Below, in pieces: positions 56,410 through 64,000 of a stretch of 64,000 nucleotides of DNA. Source of the stretch: Neopestalotiopsis rosae (Eukaryota > Ascomycota > Sordariomycetes > Amphisphaeriales > Sporocadaceae); assembly GCA_023078685.1 (NCBI GenBank), contig JALGAS010000009.1, positions 310,001 through 374,000 on the forward strand, in the 5' to 3' direction. Under the pieces are notes generated by a model that made no database searches, had not been told where the DNA came from, and saw only the letters and a program-made list of their open reading frames with translations. A program made the translations under genes and the position numbers. Position 1 is the first letter of the stretch. Each line of letters starts with the position of its first letter.

Positions 56410-58567
56410 ATGGACGATACAGATTTGAACAATCCTTTTCACGATGAAGCCCCCGTGGGCGATGATTCTGTCTTCTCGGTACCGCAACTCTCGTACATCA
56501 TAACTTGATGCTGCCGGTCAAGAGCTAATGTACCCCCAGCCTCGAGGCATCGAGACCTTTACTCGAAAGGTGACGGCCACGGCGAGCCACCTAGTTGGCC
56601 CTCTGGCCGACCCGAGCTCGAATCATTACCACAACGCCATGGCCGAGGTACACAAGCAGCTGAAGCGCCCCGGCATTCAGCGTAGCATGTTCTCCATGGC
56701 CAAGACGACGCCTACCGACATGGTCAGGTCCAGGTTCTCGACCTCGGAAATCCAGACGCGCGCCCTCTCCTACCTCTCGGATGATATGCTGCAGCAGATT
56801 CCCGACAATGAGAACTCGTATTCGCTCTTCCAGGGCTTTCAGGCCTCCTTCCCAGAGCTGAATGAGGTCGGCAAGAAACACAGGCGAAGGGTGTCGAGGG
56901 GTAGGAAGATGATTGAAGATACGCCGAGGACGCCGGATAGCCCGCGCCACCTGCATGGACTCAAGAAGGAGCGGTCTTCTCTCATGCACGAACTTGAGAT
57001 GCTGGGAATACGGAAAAACATGGCTAGCGTCGAAATACGAGAAATCGACAACAAGATTGCTAATTTACATGGTATGCGGAGGATCATTCTGGAGAGGCTT
57101 GCCGGCCTCGAGCAAGAAGAAGCTTTGCTGGAACACGACAGTAAGACCCTCCAACGTTACGGACGATTGTGCTGGAACCGGAGTCTAATATGATTGCAGT
57201 TGTCGATATGGAAGCCCGGATAGAGGATGCGCAGCTACTTGTCGATGAAGCCGAGTCTATTGCAGCAGACACACCCACAAAGGACGACGACGACGACTTA
57301 GTTACTGACAAGGCAGCCGATGACTTCATGTCGCAATCAGTCTACGAGAAACTGCCATCTGCATCGAGCACTCCTTCGAAGCCAAAGAGACACAAGATCA
57401 TCAAGCGAAAGTCCTTGCCCGTCTTGCATGAGCACCTGGAACCTGGCACTGCTATCCGCGAAATCAAGGCTCACGCCGACAATATTACGGCAATCGATTT
57501 TGACGTGCCCTTTGGCACCATGGTTTCCGCTGGTCTAGATGATATGGTCAAGGTTTGGGATCTCAATGCTGGTCGCTGTATTGGTGTTCTTGAAGGTCAC
57601 ATTGCATCGGTACGGGCGCTTCAACTCGAGGACAACTTTCTTGCCACTGGTGGTGCAGATGCGACGATTCGCTTGTGGGATTTGAGCAAAGCACACTACG
57701 ACCCTCAAGGTGATCTCGCCGAGGAGGAGGAAGACGGTATTGCTTTTGAGAATCCTGATGATCAGCCAGTGGAGCCCCCTGCGGGCAGCATGGCTGACTG
57801 TCCTCTATTCTCACTCGAAGCTCACATGGACCAAATCACTGCCCTGCACTTCCGCGGCGATGTGTTGGTATCAGGCTCGGCAGACAAGACACTTAGACAC
57901 TGGGATCTCGAGAAGGGCCGGTGTGTGCAGACACTCGACGTTATGTGGGCAGCAGCGCAAGCATCAGCTTCCATGGGCTCGGCAGAGGGTGCCTGGAGAC
58001 AGACCAGTCGAGGAACGTCTAGCTCGGCCGACTTTGTTGGTGCTCTGCAAGTATTTGACTCTGCCCTTGCCTGTGGTACAGCGGACGGCATGGTCCGCCT
58101 GTGGGATCTACGAAGTGGTCAAGTTTCTCGTAGCTTGGTTGGGCACACTGGTCCGGTCACCTGCTTGCAATTCGACGATGTTCATCTGGTGACGGGTAGC
58201 TTGGATAGAAGCATACGGGTGAGTTCTTTTGGTTTTTCATGGTGTCATAATGAATTGTTGGCTAACTCTGATTTTTCTTTTCTTTTACCAGATATGGGAT
58301 CTACGGACAGGATCCATCTTTGATGCATATGCCTACGATAACCCCATCACCAGCATGATGTTTGACAGCAGACGCATTGTCAGCGCAGCCCAGGAGGACG
58401 TGGTCAAGGTGTACGATAAGCTCGAGTCGCGGCAGTGGGAATGCGGCGCCGGCATCACACAGGCCGAGGAGAACAAGACCCCGGCCATTGTCGAGCACGT
58501 ACGCATCAAGGAAGGTTACATGGTGGAGGGACGCCAGGACGGTATCGTCGGTGTTTGGAAATGCTGA
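56410..58567 (+). CDS. MDV1: Mitochondrial division adaptor with WD40 repeats
   Basis: Exons 56410-56478, 56540-57140, 57200-58218 and 58292-58567 give 654 residues with all phases matching. Mdv1/Caf4 links the mitochondrial receptor Fis1 to the dynamin Dnm1 during outer-membrane fission. The N-terminal third is the Fis1-binding helical region ([19 protein letters not shown]). A coiled coil follows (about residues 165-235, with [14 protein letters not shown]). Seven WD40 blades run from about residue 310, such as [31 protein letters not shown] and [14 protein letters not shown], to the end [12 protein letters not shown]. The last intron falls between blades. An in-frame earlier start is blocked upstream; the chosen ATG is the first after an in-frame stop. 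Confidence 0.93.
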
Positions 58568-60080
58568 TGTGATACGCTGTATATTTGTGTATATATAAAC
58601 CATCCACTTAAAAAAGTGAAGCAAGCAAGCATGAGGTGCACTCACGAATCATGTTGAGGCTTTTCTAGCAATACGAAATCTCTGTACGACTATCAAGACC
58701 AACATACCTGGGCACCTCGACGGAGTTAGGGGCCAATCATGTTTATATCCGTGCTCGGTTCATAATGTAATTGGCTTGCACGACGGTATGAAATCAGGAG
58801 TCTGCCAACAGCGGGGCAAATGTGCACACCCAAAAGGCTTCTTGCTATGCCTGTTTCCCTTGCTCACATGGTCCGTCATTAATTGGCCATTGAACCATGT
58901 CTTGCTATACTGACCCCAGCATCATGTTATGTCATCCATGAGAATGTATTACTTGCGCTTGGAGACCGCTTTCATTATTTGTGTCCGCAAACCAGTAGTC
59001 CCCGCTGTTGATCTGTAGCATTTGTTTCTGTAGCAGCAGTCAGTGATGGATTGCGGGTGTTGCTAACCCCCCGAGTCCCCGATTATTTTCTCCATTGAGC
59101 TACTTTGTTACATACTCCTCAACTATCACCACGACCATTGTGCTTTGTAAGGTCTGTTCTGTTCAGTTGATTGACGAGGCAATTATCACCTCTGGCTAAC
59201 GAACCAAGAAAATGCTTACTTGACTGCTTTGCCCGAGATCTATGATTCACATTCCCCCCCTCGTACTTGCTTTCTTGAGGGGTAGTAGCCACTTGCTTGC
59301 CACGGGAAGAAACAATAGTAGGAGATACTGCAGACTTGCTGCTTCCACGACGACCACCACGACGACTATGCATAATGCTTATACCCCAGTCCGGATGGAG
59401 GCTGCTGCCGAGGCCAAACGCAACGCTTATGCACCTTCCGGAGCTATGCTACAGAATCCGAAGCAAGCACCCGCACTGCCGCCTCTCCCGCCTATCAAGC
59501 ATAACATGGGGAAAGCAACTGGCTGTTGAATTTCGGACTTTACAATCGGCAGGTGGCAGTTGAATGCTGCTGCAACTTGAATCTGAACCTGAACATTTTT
59601 ACCCCAGTTTACTTATCCCCTAGTCGCAGCTTCTTACATCACTAGTTTCCATCTTTCCCTAATGTAAGAGGTATGCCCCTCCGGCTTTAAGATTTTGGTG
59701 GTTGGAGAAAGTCTAGAGAGTTTGATGAGATCATGCTACTCAACAAGGGAGCACGCCCGCCGGCAGTCCAAGAAAATACACTGCTGCGGAACTGGCACCC
59801 GCCCTGCTACATACAACTATAATTTTCTTTTGCTTTCTTGACTTACAAATCGGGACGCTCGGACATGTCCCTCTTGACGCTGGCAGACTGCTTGCTGCTC
59901 ATTGAACGTGGAGACTTTGGTGATATAGGTCGAACGATTCCCTCGTCATCTACATTCTGAAGTCTGTCTATAAAATACCACCGACTCTCTCTGCACGAAG
60001 CACCACAATTCCTACTTTTATCCACAACAGCAACAAGATCTCCTCACATCTAACCTTGACAACCTCCCAAATTCATCACC
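58568..60080. other. Intergenic, MDV1 to aldo/keto reductase
   Basis: No supported coding frame. A 95-codon frame at 59242-59529 (Ala/Pro-rich C-terminus) has no homologue I recognise and is left uncalled. Confidence 0.4.
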
Positions 60081-61491
60081 ATGTCGTTCTTGCCAATGGC
60101 CCCTGCGCCCAAGAGCCCTCTGGGCCGCTATCGTATTCTCTCACCCAGCGCTTCCGTGCGTGTTTCGCCTCTGTGCCTTGGTGCGATGAATTTTGGAAAT
60201 GCCTGGAAGGGTGAGTCGATCTACTAACCGAATACAATTCCTCTTCTATTTTGGCCCATCTCGAGTTGATCGGATCAAACCAAAATATCAGTACGATATG
60301 AAATGCCTAGTACTGATGTTTATATGTAGAGTACATGGGTGCTTGCGATCAGAAGCAGACTGAGGAGATCCTCGACTTCTTCTACTCGCAAGGAGGCAAC
60401 TTTATCGACACGGCGAACAATTACCAGTTTGAGGAGTCGGAACAGTGGATCGGCGAGTGGATGAAGAAACGCGGTAACCGTGACCAAATGGGTGAGTCGT
60501 GCTACCCCTACTGGCAGCAGAAAGTAAATGCAACAAGGAGCTGCTTTGCAACCTGCTGATACACATTTTCTAGTCATTGCTACCAAGTATACAACATGCT
60601 TCCGCTCCAACACTGGTGAGATTGCTGCCAACTTCACCGGCAATAGCACCAAGAGCTTGCATACATCGGTCAATGCCAGTCTGCGGAAACTACAGACAGA
60701 CTATATTGATCTCGTAAGCCATTATGACCCACCTTCCACCTGCCTACATGGTTTGGTATGATGAATTACATTTCTGACGTGTTGTATAGCTCTACGTTCA
60801 CTGGTGGGATTTCAGCACATCCGTTGAGGAAGTGATGCAGGGCCTCAATGCCCTTGTCCTTTCTGGCAAGGTGCTCTATCTGGGAGTTTCCGATACGCCC
60901 GCCTGGGTTGTCGCCAAGGCCAATCAATATGCCCGTGACCATGGTCTGCGTCAGTTTTGCGTCTATCAGGGTCGCTGGAGTGCCGCCAACCGTGACTTTG
61001 AGCGTGAGATTCTGCCCATGGTCCGCGATGAGAAGATGGGCCTTGCCCCTTGGGGTGCCCTCGGCGGCGGCAAGTTCAAGACGGACGAACAACGCAACAG
61101 TACTGCTGGTCGCAAAGTTGAGGCCACGGAGAGAGAGATCAAGATCAGCAGGGCTCTAGAGGCGGTCGCGAAGCGAAAGGGCACTATCATCACCTCGGTC
61201 GCTCAGGCGTACGTCACACACAAGGCACCGTACGTCTTCCCAATTATTGGTGGTCGGACGGTAGATCACCTCAAGGGTAACATCCAGGCTCTAACTCTCG
61301 AGCTTGACGATGAGGACATCCGGGAGATTGAGGCGGCAGACTCATTTGACCTTGGATTCCCTGTCAACTTCCTCTGGGGTGGCGACAAGTATCCCGAGAA
61401 CCCCGGAAAAGTTTGGCTACTGGGAATGGGTGGTCACTATGACTATGTTCCTCAGCAAAAGCCCATCAAGCCTACGAAACTGGAGTCTTAG
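60081..61491 (+). CDS. Aldo/keto reductase, aryl-alcohol dehydrogenase / NorA-like
   Basis: Exons 60081-60210, 60330-60491, 60574-60713 and 60790-61491 give 377 residues. It is a cytosolic NADPH-dependent TIM-barrel reductase of the AAD/norsolorinic acid reductase group. The catalytic tetrad is visible: D and Y in [12 protein letters not shown] in VIATKYTT and H in LYVHWWD. The cofactor-binding region is at [15 protein letters not shown]. The C-terminal [16 protein letters not shown] block is shared with fungal AAD-type enzymes. No polyketide synthase or other pathway gene is nearby, so a link to secondary metabolism is not supported here. Confidence 0.92.
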
Positions 61492-62588
61492 AGAAGCCCA
61501 CTTTCTATTGAGTATTGGGTTCGAAAGGCGAGACCTGATTATCGTTCATGGAATGGTTACAGATGGTGATCTGTCGAAGGACTTTAAAGTACTGCACAGT
61601 TTTGACACTGCTGACCTTTTTTGGGACGATCATGTTATCCATCTTTTGGGGGTTCTTTTGGTGCTTTGCTGCGGCGAATACTTGGGAATTAAGCTGCTGA
61701 GGCGGGCATCTGAATAGGAGCCAAAAAGAAAAAAAAAAACACTAATAGAAAACCAAGAACGCAAGACAATAATATCGCAGTCGCACGGTCTGAAGAATTA
61801 CTGCCATGGATCGATTACATGAATCTGGCGCGTACTATGAAAGTGAGAGAGAATTTACAATCCTTGTATATGGTTCTCTTATTCAAGCTCCCAGCCGTAT
61901 ACCTGATGCGGCTGGTAATATCATACTACCATGCACAGCCCTGGCGGCACAGAATGAATCATAATGAAATAGCACGCTAAAAGTGGGCCAAGTCACTACT
62001 TGTCACCACCACTGCCCACATGAGTGACTCACCCCGGTTCTTGATCTGTGTAATTCCTGAGAAGAGTCGGACATATTTCTCTGTCTGGACCAATTGAATC
62101 GTCGTATTGCAGGTTTCCTTGGCAGATCCAAGGCTGTTCAGTGAAGACACACTCCCCCCAAGTTGCCATTTTAGCTGTCGCCTTGCCTCGTACACAGTAG
62201 TAATTCGTACCTAGCGCCTATGGGGCTTGGTTAGTACGAGGTAGAGGGACCACTCAGTGCTATACCTAACCCACCCGGGAGTTCAAGTCCTAAGACATGC
62301 GTAGCTGGGGTACAGCAGCACATGCAGCTTCGTAAATCTCGACCTCATCTATATCATCATGTCCACTAGAGTGTGAAAACCAAGTCATCTATATATGTTC
62401 TCGATGAGCAGCATTCTCGATTTCTCAATATTCCTCAATTTCCCTTCAAAGAAGCAAGTTTGTACACACATCAGTGCCAGCCATTGTTAACAGATTCTTC
62501 CGAATCTGTCTTGGTTTATCACTACTTGACACCCATATCTCTTTTCCCCTTGCATCTCTCCCCAAAATATACAATCATCCAGAGAGTC
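61492..62588. other. Intergenic before 2H-EEP gene
   Basis: 3' region of the reductase, including a short A-run near 61731, and the next promoter. Nothing else recognised. Confidence 0.4.
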
Positions 62589-64000
62589 ATGGCGACTTCA
62601 GAGGGCTTACCTGGCTCTCCAACCATCGGCTTTGGATCGAACGAGACGGCTTTGTGCCTTATTCCGCCGCAAGATTACTGGTCTCCCATCGACAGGCTGC
62701 GAACGTTATACGACAAGGCGTATGAGAAATGGCCACCACACGTCAACCTCGTATATCCCTTTGTCAAGGCAGAAAATCTCCAAGAAGCTACAAATTTGAT
62801 TTCTAGAGGTTTAGAGGTCAGAGCGAGCAAAGATTTAAGCACACCTCTTTCGATAGCTCTAGAAACTGCAGGCGTCTTTCCGCATCGGCACAATAACACT
62901 ATTTTCCTCCACGACAATGACACCAATCGTACAGCGAGGTTGAATCTTCTGAGAAAGGCTATACTCGAGTCTCTTGGTCAGCATGTTGACGAGTATAATA
63001 TGCACATGACAACAGGTCAAAGCACTGATCTCGACTCTGATGCGCACAAGTTCTTGGTGCAAAAGGCAAACCTCGTCCCAACCATGGCGTGGCATGTCAA
63101 GGAGCTTTGTATCCTGGTCCGAGAAAAGACGCATATCAATGGGCAAACATCGAGTCACATGCGTCTATGGGGCATCATCAATCTTGACGACTTCAAGATT
63201 CAGGCTTTGCCTACGCCTTCCCAATTTTACGAGGTGGAAAGAGTCCAAGCGAATACCCGATTTGACGACGTTGACTACTCATATGCGGTGCCCGCGACCC
63301 AGAAACGTGTTCCATTCCAATACTCTACAGAAAGCAGCTCATGGACGCAGCGCAGATCGGCCCTAGCAAAGGAGCGAGGCCAATGTCCAGAAACTGTCAA
63401 GATTGCTTCTTACAATGTATTGGCCGAGTTTGAGTACCCACCATCACAAGAACGATATCCGCTCATCTTGAGCAACCTTTTACATGATTCCGCCATGTCT
63501 GACATTCTCATACTCGAAGAAGTCACCGACGACTTTCTCTGCTTTCTCCTGGCCGATGGCCGTATTCGACGAGAATACCCATTCGTTACAAATGCGCCCC
63601 CGGATCAAGCCGACATTGAGCCTCTGCCTAGCCATATTAATGTCGTCGTTTTGAGCAAATGGTGCTTTTCGTGGGAGTGGGTTCCATGCAAGAGACGACA
63701 CAAGGGATCGTTGGTACTACAATTCGACGACATTGGTCGACTAGATTCAGATAATGACTTTGTGCCGTTGATCTTGGCTACTGTGCATTTGACGTGCGGG
63801 CTCACGGACGGATCGGTGGCGGCAAAGAGGTCCGAACTGCAATCGATCCTCAGACATCTCGCTGATACATACGCGAAGAACCCCTGGATCTTGGCCGGTG
63901 ACTTCAACATCACGACCAGCGCCGCCACCATCAGCGCCGCCCTGGAGAAGAAGAGTATCTCGCCCCAAACCGCCGCATACTTGGCCGACATTGAAGGCAT
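62589..64000 (+). CDS. 2H phosphodiesterase - EEP nuclease fusion, 5' part only
   Basis: Uninterrupted frame from ATG 62589 to the right edge, 470 residues seen. The N-terminal domain shows both signatures of the 2H (LigT-like) RNA phosphodiesterases: HVNLVYPF near residue 50 and HMTTGQ near 138. From about residue 270 an endonuclease/exonuclease/phosphatase fold begins with KIASYNVLAEF, and continues with LEEVTDD (metal Glu), TVHLTCG and the GDFNI motif near 437. Such proteins in fungi often continue into a nucleotidyltransferase and an MJ1316 domain (recalled, not seen here). A role in repairing or processing RNA 2',3'-cyclic or 2'-phosphate ends is inference from the family. The C-terminus lies outside. 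Confidence 0.85.
   Translation, partial: MATSEGLPGSPTIGFGSNETALCLIPPQDYWSPIDRLRTLYDKAYEKWPPHVNLVYPFVKAENLQEATNLISRGLEVRASKDLSTPLSIALETAGVFPHRHNNTIFLHDNDTNRTARLNLLRKAILESLGQHVDEYNMHMTTGQSTDLDSDAHKFLVQKANLVPTMAWHVKELCILVREKTHINGQTSSHMRLWGIINLDDFKIQALPTPSQFYEVERVQANTRFDDVDYSYAVPATQKRVPFQYSTESSSWTQRRSALAKERGQCPETVKIASYNVLAEFEYPPSQERYPLILSNLLHDSAMSDILILEEVTDDFLCFLLADGRIRREYPFVTNAPPDQADIEPLPSHINVVVLSKWCFSWEWVPCKRRHKGSLVLQFDDIGRLDSDNDFVPLILATVHLTCGLTDGSVAAKRSELQSILRHLADTYAKNPWILAGDFNITTSAATISAALEKKSISPQTAAYLADIEG

Noticed and set aside
60081..61491. Aldo/keto reductase as part of a secondary-metabolite cluster
   Set aside because: Neighbours are housekeeping genes (MDV1) and an RNA-processing gene; no synthase, transporter or pathway regulator nearby.

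Overview
The window looks like nuclear DNA of a filamentous ascomycete, most likely a Sordariomycete and perhaps Hypocreales. Genes are compact, with short GT-AG introns (about 50-100 nt) often carrying CTAAC/CTAAT-like branch sites. Gene content is typical of Pezizomycotina: Zn2Cys6 regulator, S1/P1 nuclease, a fused MogA-MoeA protein, ATP25, BUD3-like RhoGEF. Short TACCTA/TAGGTA runs also occur between genes. Placement below class is inference. All gene models were built by eye from reading frames and splice signals.

Layout. 1-5.6 kb: 5' part of a BUD3-like RhoGEF (minus), a short DCC1-like gene, an AT-rich stretch that may hold a decayed gene, and the mitochondrial AAA ATPase AFG1. 7-13.1 kb: a ten-exon Zn2Cys6 regulator, two tandem intron-containing tRNA-Arg(TCT) genes and a small secreted protein. 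13.6-16.3 kb: convergent exopolyphosphatase (PPX1) and S1/P1 nuclease genes. 17.6-24.8 kb: ATP25 and the mitochondrial RNA polymerase RPO41, divergently transcribed. 25.7-30.5 kb: a Cys-rich secreted protein, ARC1 and the V-ATPase c'' subunit. 31.5-34.6 kb: an unrecognised, apparently damaged multi-exon locus with a duplicated EF-hand-loop-like motif, six short hairpin elements that disturb its frames, and a ~90-bp-period minisatellite in its probable intron. 35.7-41.8 kb: a dense housekeeping block (CNXE/gephyrin-like, POP5, GPN2, BUB3). 42.2-49.7 kb: a disordered nuclear-type protein and, after 4.7 kb without a gene, a Pho85-type G1 cyclin. 53-58.6 kb: BCP1, chorismate mutase (ARO7) and MDV1. 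60-64 kb: an aldo/keto reductase and the 5' part of a 2H-phosphodiesterase/EEP-nuclease fusion running off the end.

Most genes are housekeeping. Mitochondrial biology recurs: AFG1, ATP25, RPO41 and MDV1, the middle two sharing one intergenic promoter region. RNA processing and translation are represented by POP5, ARC1, the tRNA pair and the terminal 2H-EEP protein. The least explained part is the 31.5-34.6 kb locus.
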